From positions 244 to 64,243 of the forward strand of contig JAPOIM010000009.1 of the NCBI GenBank assembly GCA_029978905.1: a stretch of 64,000 nt of DNA, given 5' to 3'. Positions 34,844-45,001 of this stretch are shown piece after piece. The translations under genes and the position numbers were made by a program. The notes under the pieces were generated by a model, which was given only the letters and a program-made list of their open reading frames with translations, did not search any database and was not told where the DNA came from. This DNA is from Planctomycetota bacterium. Its GTDB lineage: Bacteria > Planctomycetota > Planctomycetia > Pirellulales > UBA1268. How positions within the stretch are numbered: position 1 is the stretch's first letter; every line of letters begins with the position of its first letter.

Positions 34844-37828
34844 ATGCGTGCACGGGTTTCCCTTCCTCGTTTCGTCGCAGCAGCGTTGACTGCGGGGGTC
34901 ATCGCGCTGCCGGCGGTGGCGAGCGAGCCACCGGGGAGTGAGGCCTATTTCGAGTCGCACGTCAGGCCGGTGCTCGTGCAGCGATGCTACGACTGCCATG
35001 CCGGCGACAAGGCCGGAGGGGGGCTGTCGCTCGACACCCGCGAGGGCTGGGCGCTCGGGGGCGAGCGTGGGCCGGCGATTCTTCCTGGTGATGCCGAGTC
35101 GTCGCTGCTGATTCAGGCCGTGCGGGGCGACGATCCAAGTTGGCGGATGCCCCCAGAAGATGACGGCCCGCCGCTCTCGGACGATGAAGTCGCAGCGCTT
35201 GTGCAGTGGGTGAACGCCGGTGCGACCGACCCCCGCGCAGGCCTGGCCGCGATCGGAGGGATGAGCGTTGAGGAAGCGGCCGGGTGGTGGGCGTTTGCCC
35301 CGCTTCCTGAGGCAGACACGACCGGCGGCCCGGAGCGAATCGACGCCTTCCTCAACGCACGCCTCCAGGCGGAAAACCTGGTGCCGGTCGAGCCGATTGA
35401 TGACCGTGGTTTGATTCGGCGAGCGACGTATGACCTCACGGGGCTGCCACCAACCCCCGAAGAAGTCAGGGCGTTTGTCGCAGATCCCGCGAGCGACAAG
35501 GTGGCTCGGCTGGTGAACCGCCTGCTCGATTCACCGGACTATGGAGTGCAGTACGGCCGCCACTGGCTTGATGTCGTCCGCTATGCCGACACCGCGGGAG
35601 AAAACACCGATCGCCCCCTGCCGCATGCCTGGCGGTATCGCAACTGGGTCTACGACGCGTTTGATCGTGACCTTCCTTACGACGAGTTCGTGAGGTTGCA
35701 GCTGGCGGGCGATCTCGTGCGGGAGGATGCCGCAGCCGACGCACGCAGCGAGGGAATCATCGCCACCGGCTATCTGGCGATCGCCAGGCGGTTTGGCCAT
35801 GACATCACCAAGGATCGCCACCTCACGTACGAAGATGTGATCGACAATGTCGGCAAGACTTTCCTCGGTCTCACCACAGGCTGCGCCCGCTGCCACGATC
35901 ACAAGTACGACCCTGTTTCGGCGGAGGACTACTACGCCCTCTCCGGCATCTTGGAGAGCACCCGCTTTGCGTTTCCTGGATGCGAGCCTCAGGGGCAGCC
36001 TCGCGACCTCGTGCCGCTCGTTTCGGAGGCCGAGCGTGAGGAGCTGCGCCGCCCCTGGCTCGCGGCAAAGGCGGCGTACGACGAGGCGCTCGCGGGCCGC
36101 ATGCAGACGGCGTCGCGCGCGTCACTGACCGAGGCCGCAGGTGACACGGCCGTTGAGTTGGCCGCGGGGGCGGTGGCCGAAGGGGAGACGCTCCCCCTGG
36201 GTTCTTCAGAGGCAGGCATGCCTGACGTGGCGATGCGAAAGGGAGAGGTGCTGATGCTCACCGTGCTCCCCAATGGCAATCATGGCGCCGACACCACGCG
36301 GGTGACGTGGGCCATCGAAAGAGGAGACGGTGACACGGCGGATCGCTGGAGCACCGACGAACTGATTGACAACTTTGCGCTCGGGACGCTTCGGCACCAG
36401 CGTGGGGCGGCGTGGTGTTTCCTGGAGAAGACTGCGGAAGGCCCCGGCTTTCTCACCCAGTTCGAGTCCGCCGCCGGGGGCGTGGCGCCGCTGCAGGCCT
36501 GGAGTGATGGCGATACGCCGAGCGTGTGTGTCAATCCTTCCACGGAACCAGTTGCGGCCTGGACCACCCTCCCGCCGCGGTCGTTCTTCGTGCATCCAGG
36601 GCCAGAGCATCCCGTGGCTTTGGCGTGGATCTGTCCTGCGGATGGTCTTTACCGCGTGCAGGGCACAGTTGGCGACGCCCATCCCGCCGGCCTCGATGGC
36701 GTGTCCTTTGTGCTCACCCACCATCGCGAGCCAGCCTTTGGGACGGCGCTAGAAGACGCAGGTCGGCTGTTTGCCGAGCCGCTGCCGCCCGAGCCAGGAC
36801 CGGAGCCGGCCTTTCCGGTGGCCTACGCGGTGGTGGATGCTCAGCCGACAGATGTCGCGATTCAGCAGCGAGGTGACCCCGAGCAACTGGGTGCCGTAGT
36901 GCCGCGTCGGTGGCTGGAAGTCTTCGGAGGGGAGCCGGTCTCGGCAGACGCGGGCAGCGGCCGCCGTGAACTTGCCGAGTGGATTCTTGCCGAACCGCTT
37001 GCGGCGCGGGTGATCGTGAACCGTGTTTGGCAGTGGCACTTTGGGCGCGGGCTCGTGGCGACGGCGAATGATTTTGGCTCGCGTGGCGACGCCCCTTCGC
37101 ACCCCGAACTGCTCGACTGGCTTGCGGCAAGGTTTATTGCCGAGGGGTTTCGCCTGAAGCCGTTGCATCGGCTGATCATGCAGACCGAGGCTTATCGCAG
37201 GAGCAGTCGAGCCGATGCGGCCTTGGTGCGGGCAGATCCAGAGAATCGCTGGCTTGCGCGGTTTTCGCGGCGGCGGCTGACGGCGGAGGAGATTCGCGAT
37301 GCCCTCCTCGTGGTGAGCGACTCGCTCGACGGTTCGGTTGGAGAAGCCCATCCGTTTCCCCCAGAGGCGACCTGGACCTACACGCAGCACGGGCCGTTCA
37401 CGGAGATCTATGCCACGAATCGTCGCAGCGGCTACGTGATGCGACCGCGGCAGCGGCAGCACCCCTTCTTTGCGCTCTTTGATGGAGCCGACCCCAACGC
37501 CAGCACGCCACGTCGCGACACCACGACCGTTCCCACGCAGGCGCTCTACTTCCTGAACTCGCCGTTCTTTCACGAGCGTTCGGAAGCGTTCACGCGGCGT
37601 CTCTTGGCGGAGCGTGAGCCCCGGCCGGCAGTGGATGCCGACCCGCAGGCGGGTGTGCGTGACGTGATTCAGCGCGCATTTGAGCTGGCCCTCCAGCGAG
37701 CACCGACTGCCGAGGAGGTGGCGGTGCTCGAAATGCTCCTGGAAGGGGCCACGGCAGACGACGCGAGCGGATGGGCTGGCCTGGCACGCGTGGTGCTGGC
37801 ATCCAATGAGTTTCTCCATGTGGACTAA
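34844..37828 (+). CDS. PSCyt1-DUF1549-DUF1553 (PSD1) protein
   Basis: 994 aa from ATG 34844, ten bases after the GntR stop; the track's 34781 start overlaps the regulator. Signal peptide (RFVAAALTAGVIALPAVA). PSCyt1 site CYDCH (48-52) and LSLDTREGWALGGERGPAILPG. DUF1549: LIRRATYDLTGLPPTPEEV, and CARCHDHKYDPVSAEDYYALSG. A middle segment of about 280 residues is beta-rich (KGEVLMLTVLPNGNHGADTTRVTW; HPGPEHPVALAWICPADGLYRVQGTVGDAHP). DUF1553: RVIVNRVWQWHFGRGLVATANDFG, and TQALYFLNSPFFHERS. Same architecture as 31055-33958 but clearly divergent. It is co-directional with DUF1501 after 33 bases. Confidence 0.93.
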   Translation: MRARVSLPRFVAAALTAGVIALPAVASEPPGSEAYFESHVRPVLVQRCYDCHAGDKAGGGLSLDTREGWALGGERGPAILPGDAESSLLIQAVRGDDPSWRMPPEDDGPPLSDDEVAALVQWVNAGATDPRAGLAAIGGMSVEEAAGWWAFAPLPEADTTGGPERIDAFLNARLQAENLVPVEPIDDRGLIRRATYDLTGLPPTPEEVRAFVADPASDKVARLVNRLLDSPDYGVQYGRHWLDVVRYADTAGENTDRPLPHAWRYRNWVYDAFDRDLPYDEFVRLQLAGDLVREDAAADARSEGIIATGYLAIARRFGHDITKDRHLTYEDVIDNVGKTFLGLTTGCARCHDHKYDPVSAEDYYALSGILESTRFAFPGCEPQGQPRDLVPLVSEAEREELRRPWLAAKAAYDEALAGRMQTASRASLTEAAGDTAVELAAGAVAEGETLPLGSSEAGMPDVAMRKGEVLMLTVLPNGNHGADTTRVTWAIERGDGDTADRWSTDELIDNFALGTLRHQRGAAWCFLEKTAEGPGFLTQFESAAGGVAPLQAWSDGDTPSVCVNPSTEPVAAWTTLPPRSFFVHPGPEHPVALAWICPADGLYRVQGTVGDAHPAGLDGVSFVLTHHREPAFGTALEDAGRLFAEPLPPEPGPEPAFPVAYAVVDAQPTDVAIQQRGDPEQLGAVVPRRWLEVFGGEPVSADAGSGRRELAEWILAEPLAARVIVNRVWQWHFGRGLVATANDFGSRGDAPSHPELLDWLAARFIAEGFRLKPLHRLIMQTEAYRRSSRADAALVRADPENRWLARFSRRRLTAEEIRDALLVVSDSLDGSVGEAHPFPPEATWTYTQHGPFTEIYATNRRSGYVMRPRQRQHPFFALFDGADPNASTPRRDTTTVPTQALYFLNSPFFHERSEAFTRRLLAEREPRPAVDADPQAGVRDVIQRAFELALQRAPTAEEVAVLEMLLEGATADDASGWAGLARVVLASNEFLHVD

Positions 37829-37861
37829 CAGGCCGGCTTCGTTTGCCAGAGGGCGATCGCG

Positions 37862-39304
37862 ATGACAACACCACGCTCAGCATCTGACGCCTGGAGGCCG
37901 GGCCTCGTCACGGGGACGCCGCGACGCCAGTTTCTTCGCAGTGGGGTGGCGGGCTCGGCGCTCTTTTCCGGAGTGGTCCGCCAGCTGCTTGCCGAGGAGG
38001 CGGGCGAGGCAGCCGATCCCCTCGCGGTGCGTTCGCCGCACTTCCCGGCGAAGGCGAAGCGGATCATCTTCCTCTTCATGACCGGGGGCGTGTCGCATGT
38101 CGACACCTTTGATCCCAAGCCCGCGCTCACCCGAGATCATGGCAAGGAGATTCAGGCCGACCATCCGGAGATCAAGGACCGCCCCGGATACGAGCGGATC
38201 TTTTTGAAGCGGCCCCAGTGGGAGTTTTCCCCGCATGGCGCGTGCGGCATGGAGGTGAGCACGCTCTTTCCGCACGTGGCGGAGTGTGTCGACGACATTA
38301 CGCTGATCCGTTCGATGCACACGTCGCACTCGAACCATTACAACGCCACGCTCGGCATGCACACGGGGTCGTTCGCATTTTCGAGGCCGAGCATCGGATC
38401 CTGGATGAGCTACGGTCTCGGCTCCCAGAATGCGAATCTGCCAAGTTTCGTGGTGATTGCGCCGCAGCAGACCTACGCCGGCACGCAGGTGTACGCGAGT
38501 GATTTTCTTCCGGGAGCGCATCAGGGCACGCTCGTGGTGCCAGGGGACATGCCGGTGGCCAACGTCACTCCGCGCATTCCTGCTGAGCGTCAGACGTCGG
38601 AACTCGCGGCCCTCGAGGTCCTCAACCGCCGGCACTTGGCCGAACGGGATGGGGACCCGTTGCTGCAAACGCGTCTGCGAAGTTTCGAAACGGCCTTCGG
38701 GATGCAGATGGCCGTGCCAGAGGCGTTTGACCTCTCTGGAGAAGACGCCGGCACGCTCGATCTGTACGGCTTGCAGCCTGGGCAGAACACGGGCTTCGGT
38801 TGGCAGTGCCTTGTCGCGCGTCGCTTGGCTGAACGTGGCGTGCGGTTTGTGGAACTGATCGACACCGGCTCTTCAGGAAACTGGGATGCGCACGGCGACA
38901 TGCTCACGCATGAGCCCCTGGCAAAGAATGTGGATCAGCCGATCGCCGGGTTGCTCCGCGACCTCAAACGCCGCGGCATGCTCGACGACACACTCGTGGT
39001 CTGGACGACCGAGTTTGGCCGCACGCCGTTTAACAACACGGCCGACGCCTTGGGTCGCGAGCATCATCCGTGGGCGTTTAGTTCGTGGCTGGCGGGAGCT
39101 GGCGTGAAGCAAGGGTATGTCCATGGTGCGACGGATGAGCATGGGCTGCGGGCTGTTGAACAGCCGGTGCACGTGCACGATCTCCACGCCACGATCCTGC
39201 ACCTCATGGGCTTTGACCACGAGCGACTCACCTATCGGCATGCAGGACGCGACTACCGACTGACGGATGTGCACGGGACGGTGGTCCGGGAGGTGCTCGC
39301 ATGA
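37862..39304 (+). CDS. DUF1501 protein, exported
   Basis: 480 aa. The leader is TPRRQFLRSGVAGSALFSGVVRQL, with RRxFLR as in Tat signals. Core: IIFLFMTGGVSHVDTFDPKPAL, TTEFGRTPFNN, and GREHHPWAFSSWLAGAGVKQG. It ends YRHAGRDYRLTDVHGTVVREVLA, closest to the DUF1501 at 29614. It pairs with the PSD1 protein upstream. Its last four bases overlap the start of the DUF1592-type gene (ATGA), so translation is coupled and the run from GntR to DUF1552 looks like one operon. Confidence 0.93.
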   Translation: MTTPRSASDAWRPGLVTGTPRRQFLRSGVAGSALFSGVVRQLLAEEAGEAADPLAVRSPHFPAKAKRIIFLFMTGGVSHVDTFDPKPALTRDHGKEIQADHPEIKDRPGYERIFLKRPQWEFSPHGACGMEVSTLFPHVAECVDDITLIRSMHTSHSNHYNATLGMHTGSFAFSRPSIGSWMSYGLGSQNANLPSFVVIAPQQTYAGTQVYASDFLPGAHQGTLVVPGDMPVANVTPRIPAERQTSELAALEVLNRRHLAERDGDPLLQTRLRSFETAFGMQMAVPEAFDLSGEDAGTLDLYGLQPGQNTGFGWQCLVARRLAERGVRFVELIDTGSSGNWDAHGDMLTHEPLAKNVDQPIAGLLRDLKRRGMLDDTLVVWTTEFGRTPFNNTADALGREHHPWAFSSWLAGAGVKQGYVHGATDEHGLRAVEQPVHVHDLHATILHLMGFDHERLTYRHAGRDYRLTDVHGTVVREVLA

Positions 39305-42300
39305 ATCATCACGAGGAAGCAACGATGCGGTCTGGACGGAGCGACCTGATCACGACGGCAGCGATCATCATGATGCTGCTGTCTGCGGCGATGGAGGTGC
39401 GTGCGGAAGAGGCGGCCGCAGCGCTTGTGGCCCGCTACTGCCATGGCTGCCATGCCGGGGATGTGGTCGAAGGAGATGTGGATCTCACGGGAGCTGGGTC
39501 GCCCGACGCGATGCGGCAGGCGCTGCGGCACTGGCAGCGAGCGGCGGACGTGGTGTCGGATGGGCAGATGCCGCCTCAAGATGCTGATCAGCCCAGTGAA
39601 GCGGAGCGAACCCAACTGGCAACGTGGCTGCGTGATTTCCTGCGGGGTGAGGCTGAGGCCCATGCCGGCGATCCTGGGCGGGTGGTGCTGCGGCGTCTCA
39701 ACAACGCGGAATACACCTACACAGTGCGCGAACTCACCGGCGTAGACTCGCTCGACCCTGCCCGCGAGTTTCCAGCAGAGGGGGGAGCAGGCGAAGGCTT
39801 CACCAACACGGGGGCGTCGCTCGTGATGTCACCTTCGATGGTGGTGAAGTATCTCGATGCGGGCAAAGACATTGCTGAGCATCTGGTTCTGCTGCCTGAT
39901 GGGATGCGATTTTCCGCCGGGCAGTCGCGGCGCGACTTCACCGACGAACTGCTCGAAGAGATTCGCGACTTCTACCGACGGTACACGTCGCCGCTGTCTG
40001 ACACAGCGGTGCAAGCACAGACCACCGTGGAGCAGGGGATCACCCTCGACATGGGCCGCGAGGGATTTCTGCCGCTCGCCGCCACCTTTCAGGCGGCGCG
40101 CGAACTTGCGAAGGGCGAGCCCACGCCTGATCGCGTGGCGGACATTGCCGCCGCGCACGGCATCTCGCCGAAGTATCTCAGCACGGTGGCCACGGCGATG
40201 GCAGCCCAACCGTTGACCTCGTCGCCGCCGGCAGGCGCCGACGGTTCGCTGATCGTCGACCGGCTCCGCGATCTCTGGGAGCAGCAGTCGGTGCTGCCGG
40301 AATCGGTGCTCGTGGCTGAGGTGGAGGCGTGGCAGCGGGTGCTCTGGAAGTTCAACAAGGTTGGGCAGATCGGCCGGCACCTCGGCCGTGAAGATGGCCC
40401 TGCTTCTTGGATGGAGGCCGTGTCTCCGCTGGTGGCTCGCAAAGAGTTCCGGCTCCCGATGCCCTCGGCTGATGCGGATGGCTGGATCACGCTCCATCTT
40501 GCTGCGAGTTCGGCTGGCGACGGAGCCGCAGACGACCTCGTGATGTTTGAGCGGCCGCGTCTCGTCGCCCCGGGGCGTGGCGATCTTCCCCTGTCGGCAG
40601 TCGAAGATCTCGCCGATGCCGTGGGGGAATGGCGGACGATGCTCTCCGAGCAAACCGTTGGCTGTCTTGAGGCCGCTGCCGAACTGCTCGACCACACACG
40701 GCATGCCACCGCGGAGACTGCGCCGACGATCGAGGAACTGGCGACGACGCATGGCGTCGATCCTCGACTGCTGCAGGGGTGGCTGCAGGCGCTTGGGGTC
40801 GAGGCGCGGGGAGTCGTGAGCCTCGGTGAGCCGATCGTTGGTCGGGCGGAAGGTGTCGAGGCATGGCCCTTCATTACCGGGTGGACTGGCGCGGATGCCC
40901 TCTCGGTGCTGGCCAACTCGTCTGATCAGGAGGTGCAGATTCCCGGCACAATGCGACCGCACTCCGTCGGTGTCCATCCCGCCCCCAACCGGCGTGTGGT
41001 GGTGTCGTGGGTGAGCCCTAGGGCGTGCGATGTTGGTGTGGAGGGGAGCGTGCAGCGGGCGCACATCGGGTGCGGCAATGGCGTTGCCTGGAGTGTGCAG
41101 ATTCGTCGCAAGGGCACGCGGCAGGTGGTTGCCGAAGGGCTCGCGGATGGTGGTGATGCCCGGGCCTTTGCGCCGCCGGAGCAGTTGCCACTCCAGGCCG
41201 GCGATGCAGTGAGCCTCGTGATCGATCCCCGCGATGGCAACCATTCGTGCGACATGACGGCCATCGCCTTGACGGTCACGTCGGCGGATGGTGTGTGGGA
41301 CCTGGCGGCCGACGTGTCGGACAACATCCTCGCTGGCAACCCGCATGCCGACGGCCAGGGGCACGCAGGGGTGTGGCACTTCGCGAGCGAACCGGTGGGG
41401 GAGGAAGCGCAACCGTTGATCCCCTCTGGCTCGCTGGCGGCTCGCTGGCTCGCGAGCGGAACGCGCGAAGACAAGCAGGAGATCGCAGCGCAGCTCGCGG
41501 CCGTGCTCTCGTCTGAGGCCGACGGGCCGCCGGCTGGATCTCCCGACGCAGCCTTGCGGACGCTCTTGCGGGCTCCGTCTGGGCCGATCCTTGCGCCCTC
41601 GATGGCGGCCTGGCTGGCGGAGCGGTCTGTGGTTGCGGCCGAGGAGAATCTCCGCCTGCAGGCACCAAGTGTCCGCACGTTTCGGATGCCTGCCGAACTG
41701 GTGGCGGGGTGCGAACTCGTCACGGCCGCGGTGATTGCGGAGGAGGCTGGTGAGCAGGCGACCGTGCAGGTGTCGGTGGGCGGTGGGGATTTCAATCCCA
41801 ATGTCAGCCTGCAGCCTGATCTGCCCGTCGTGGCTCGCGAGGGGACGGCGGGTTGGGATCGCATGAACCGTTCATTTGATGCGTTTCGCGACCTGTTTCC
41901 GCAAGCCTTGTGTTACGTGCGGATCGTGCCGGTCGACGAGGTGGTGACCCTTAACGTGCTCTACCGAGAAGACGAGCACCTGCGACGACTGATGCTCACC
42001 GAGCAGGAGTCGGCAGATTTGGAACGCCTCTGGGACCAGCTGCTCTTTGTGAGTGCCGAGCCACTGAAGTTGGAAGCGTCGCTCGAGCAGATTACGGAGT
42101 TCGCCACCCAAGATCGACCAGACCTCGCGATACCTTTTCAGAAAATGAAGCCAGCCGTTGAGGCACGGGCGGAGGCGTATCGCGAGCGGTTGGTGGCGAG
42201 TCGTCCTGCACAGCTGGAGGCCTTGATCGGCTTCGCTGAGCAGGCGTTTCGGCGACCACTCCATGGGGACGAGGCAGAAGACCTCCGCAACTTGCACGCG

Positions 42301-43473
42301 ATGCTGCTCGGCGAGGGGCTTCCGCACGAGGAGGCGATGGCGATGCTCGTGGCTCGCGTGCTCGTGTCCCCTGACTTTCTCTACAAACTCGAAGTGCCTC
42401 CTGTGGGTGAGTTGCCGCAGCCAGTTGACGGGTATGAGTTAGCGACGCGGTTGAGTTACTTCCTGTGGTCGTCACCGCCGGATGCAGAGCTGCTCCATGC
42501 GGCTGCCGATGGCAGCCTGCTTACGGAGGCTGTGCTGAGGGCCCAGGCGGAACGCATGCTGCGGGATCCGCGTGCGAGGCGGCTGGCGATCGAGTTTGGC
42601 ACGCACTGGCTCCATGTCTCAGGCTTCGCCCGCGATGCGGAAAAGAATGAAGCACTGTTTCCGGAGTTTGCGGCACTGCGAGGGGCGATCGAAGAGGAAA
42701 CCGTGCTCTTCCTCACCGACTTCTTCCAAGAAGACCGCTCGATCCTGAGCCTCTTGGATGCCGACCACACCTTCCTCAACCCAGAACTTGCGGCGCATTA
42801 CGGTATCGCAGGTGTGGAAGGGGAGGGCTGGCGGCGGATCGACGGCGTTCGGTCGCACGGACGTGGTGGGGTGCTGACACTCGCCTCCACACTGGCGACG
42901 CAGGCAGGAGCCTCGCGGACGAGCCCGATTCTGCGCGGCAACTGGCTGTTTGAAACGATCCTTGGCGAGAAACTCCCCAAGCCGCCAAAGGACGTGCCAC
43001 TCTTGGCCGAGACGGTGCCGGCGGGCCTGACCGAGCGGCAGCTGATTGAGCTGCACTCAGAAAACGCGTCGTGCGCTCGTTGCCACCAAAAGATTGATCC
43101 GCTTGGCTTCGCGCTCGAAGAGTTTGACGCGGTGGGTCGTTTCCGAGCGGCGGATGCTGCCGGGCAGCCGATCGATGCCGCCACGAAGCTCCCCGATGGC
43201 ACAACGATTGATGGGGTCGAGGGCCTTCGAGCCTGGCTCCTCTCGACGCGGCGTGAGGACTTCACACGGCAGTTCTGTCGCAAGCTCCTCGGCTATGCGC
43301 TCGGGCGTGCGGTGCAGCTCTCCGATGAGCCACTCCTCGACACGATGCTCACCGAACTCGCCGCCAACGACGATCGCATCGGGCATGCGATCGAGATGGT
43401 GGTGATGAGCCCGCAGTTTCGCATGACGCGAGGACGCGACTATCACGACCCGCTCGCTGCAGATGATCATTAA
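39301..43473 (+). CDS. Large DUF1587/DUF1592/DUF1588/DUF1585 cytochrome-like protein
   Basis: 1390 aa; starts in an ATGA overlap. Signal peptide (LITTAAIIMMLLSAAMEVRA). PSCyt-type site CHGCH (47-51). DUF1587: VVLRRLNNAEYTYTVRELTGVD. A middle region of about 700 residues follows; it is longer than in the usual members and contains two copies of a helical motif (VADIAAAHGISPKYLS near 278 and IEELATTHGVDPRLLQ near 475). DUF1592: GYELATRLSYFLWSSPPDAELL. DUF1588: GVLTLASTLATQAGASRTSPILRG. A further CxxCH, CARCHQKIDPLGFALE. DUF1585: TRQFCRKLLGYALGRAVQLSDEPLLD. Likely periplasmic. The pairing with DUF1552 parallels PSD1 with DUF1501. Confidence 0.92.
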   Translation: MNHHEEATMRSGRSDLITTAAIIMMLLSAAMEVRAEEAAAALVARYCHGCHAGDVVEGDVDLTGAGSPDAMRQALRHWQRAADVVSDGQMPPQDADQPSEAERTQLATWLRDFLRGEAEAHAGDPGRVVLRRLNNAEYTYTVRELTGVDSLDPAREFPAEGGAGEGFTNTGASLVMSPSMVVKYLDAGKDIAEHLVLLPDGMRFSAGQSRRDFTDELLEEIRDFYRRYTSPLSDTAVQAQTTVEQGITLDMGREGFLPLAATFQAARELAKGEPTPDRVADIAAAHGISPKYLSTVATAMAAQPLTSSPPAGADGSLIVDRLRDLWEQQSVLPESVLVAEVEAWQRVLWKFNKVGQIGRHLGREDGPASWMEAVSPLVARKEFRLPMPSADADGWITLHLAASSAGDGAADDLVMFERPRLVAPGRGDLPLSAVEDLADAVGEWRTMLSEQTVGCLEAAAELLDHTRHATAETAPTIEELATTHGVDPRLLQGWLQALGVEARGVVSLGEPIVGRAEGVEAWPFITGWTGADALSVLANSSDQEVQIPGTMRPHSVGVHPAPNRRVVVSWVSPRACDVGVEGSVQRAHIGCGNGVAWSVQIRRKGTRQVVAEGLADGGDARAFAPPEQLPLQAGDAVSLVIDPRDGNHSCDMTAIALTVTSADGVWDLAADVSDNILAGNPHADGQGHAGVWHFASEPVGEEAQPLIPSGSLAARWLASGTREDKQEIAAQLAAVLSSEADGPPAGSPDAALRTLLRAPSGPILAPSMAAWLAERSVVAAEENLRLQAPSVRTFRMPAELVAGCELVTAAVIAEEAGEQATVQVSVGGGDFNPNVSLQPDLPVVAREGTAGWDRMNRSFDAFRDLFPQALCYVRIVPVDEVVTLNVLYREDEHLRRLMLTEQESADLERLWDQLLFVSAEPLKLEASLEQITEFATQDRPDLAIPFQKMKPAVEARAEAYRERLVASRPAQLEALIGFAEQAFRRPLHGDEAEDLRNLHAMLLGEGLPHEEAMAMLVARVLVSPDFLYKLEVPPVGELPQPVDGYELATRLSYFLWSSPPDAELLHAAADGSLLTEAVLRAQAERMLRDPRARRLAIEFGTHWLHVSGFARDAEKNEALFPEFAALRGAIEEETVLFLTDFFQEDRSILSLLDADHTFLNPELAAHYGIAGVEGEGWRRIDGVRSHGRGGVLTLASTLATQAGASRTSPILRGNWLFETILGEKLPKPPKDVPLLAETVPAGLTERQLIELHSENASCARCHQKIDPLGFALEEFDAVGRFRAADAAGQPIDAATKLPDGTTIDGVEGLRAWLLSTRREDFTRQFCRKLLGYALGRAVQLSDEPLLDTMLTELAANDDRIGHAIEMVVMSPQFRMTRGRDYHDPLAADDH

Positions 43474-43524
43474 ACAGAGCCGGACACGTCCGCTCGACAG
43501 GGGTATCCTTCAAGGGAGTCTTTC

Positions 43525-44886
43525 ATGAATACACCGCCGTTGGCATGCACTGCCGGTCTCCGCGCTTCGCGTCGCGCCATCCTGCGAGGGATGGGGGTGT
43601 CGATGACGCTGCCGTGGCTTGAGTCTTTCCGGCCCCGCGGTGTGGTTGCGGCCGAGGAGTTTGCGTCTGCATCTGGGCCACCAACGCGCCTTGCCGTGCT
43701 GTTTGCGGGCAATGGATTCCATTCGCAAGAGTGGTGGGCCGAGGGTACAGGCTCCGAGATGAAGCTCGGCCGCGTGCTGCAGCCGCTGCATGATTTTCGT
43801 GAGCAGTTTCTTCTGGTGAAGGGGCTCTATCACGAAGAGGCGCGGAAGGGAAACATCCACAGCTCGCAGACGGGCAACCTGCTGTCGGGAGCTCCGCTGG
43901 CCAGTGGTGGTGAGATCCGCTCTGGTACGAGCTTTGATCAGGTGATCGCCCAGTCACACCGCCACGCGACGAAGGTGCCGAGCCTGGTGTTGGGGTGCGA
44001 GCGGGCAAATCCGTCGGTGCACAAGAACTATTCGATGCTCTACAGCTCCCATATTTCATGGAGCTCACCCACGACGCCGACTCCGCTCGAGCTCTATCCC
44101 GCCCTCGCCTTTGATCGGCTCTTCAAAGATGACGTGGAACGGGGAGATGCCAGCGTGCTCGATGCGGTGATCGAGGATGCAGCCGATCTTCGCAGGCGGA
44201 TTAATGTGGCCGATCGCCGCAAGCTCGATGAGTATCTCGACAGCGTGCGAGATGTGGAATCGCGGATCGAAGGCGCAGGCAAGCGTGGGGAACTGCAAGG
44301 CTGGCGGCCGCCGTTGGCGGCCCCAGATCGCCCCAGGCCTCCAGATGGGGTGCCGCAAGACATCGCCGAGCATATGCGGCTGATGTGCGACATCCTGGTT
44401 TTAGCCTTCCAGACCGACACCTCGCGCGTCGTGACGTTGAAGCTCAATAACGATCACTCGGCTTTGCGGTTTCCCAACCTCACGCGCGTCGACAATCCCA
44501 CGCAGGGGATCGACTACATGATCCATCACCTGCTTTCGCATTCGGACGGTGAAGACTGGCTGAAAGTGAATCAGTTCTTCGTCGAGCAGATGGCCTACAT
44601 CGCGCGGCGGTTGGCGGCGACGCAGGAAGGGGACGGATCGGTCCTCGACAACACGGTCGTGATGCTCTGTTCGAGCATGATGGCGGGAGCCCGACACGAC
44701 AACGACCAGTTGCCTGTGGCGATGGTTGGTGGCGGGGGCGGGCGGCTGGCGGGTGGTCGGGTGCTCGACTACGCCGGCGCCGAGCAGCGGCAGATGTGCC
44801 GCCTCTTCCTGTCGTTGTTGGATGTGATGGGCGTGCCGCTGCAGGCCTATGGCGACGCAACCATGCCGTTGACAGAGATCGCGTAG
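43525..44886 (+). CDS. DUF1552 protein, exported
   Basis: 453 aa; AAGGGAG precedes the ATG. The leader SRRAILRGMGVSMTLPWLESF is the standard DUF1552 start and is RR-type. Core features: LAVLFAGNGFHSQEWWAEGTG, YHEEARKGNIHSSQTGNLLSG, IHHLLSHSDGEDWLKVNQ, and ALRFPNLTRVDN. The family occurs beside DUF1592/DUF1588/DUF1585 proteins, as here, 51 bases downstream of that gene. Like DUF1501 it appears to be a secreted partner of a cytochrome-like protein. The enzymatic function is unknown. The following 115 bases are the leader of the next unit. Confidence 0.92.
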   Translation: MNTPPLACTAGLRASRRAILRGMGVSMTLPWLESFRPRGVVAAEEFASASGPPTRLAVLFAGNGFHSQEWWAEGTGSEMKLGRVLQPLHDFREQFLLVKGLYHEEARKGNIHSSQTGNLLSGAPLASGGEIRSGTSFDQVIAQSHRHATKVPSLVLGCERANPSVHKNYSMLYSSHISWSSPTTPTPLELYPALAFDRLFKDDVERGDASVLDAVIEDAADLRRRINVADRRKLDEYLDSVRDVESRIEGAGKRGELQGWRPPLAAPDRPRPPDGVPQDIAEHMRLMCDILVLAFQTDTSRVVTLKLNNDHSALRFPNLTRVDNPTQGIDYMIHHLLSHSDGEDWLKVNQFFVEQMAYIARRLAATQEGDGSVLDNTVVMLCSSMMAGARHDNDQLPVAMVGGGGGRLAGGRVLDYAGAEQRQMCRLFLSLLDVMGVPLQAYGDATMPLTEIA

Positions 44887-45001
44887 CTGGCTGCCCGGTT
44901 TCTGTCAGTTTGTGACGGTCTGTTAAACTTTTGTGATCGGGGAAGCATACTCGAGTCGTGCAGCGAAGGCCCTGCGGGGCCGTCGTCGAGGAGGAGCAGC
45001 G

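Noticed and set aside
44968-44981. Hairpin GGCCC-TGCG-GGGCC in the leader of the 45002 gene
   Set aside because: Only five base pairs and no T-tract. It could arise by chance in high-GC DNA, so I do not list it as a riboswitch or terminator.
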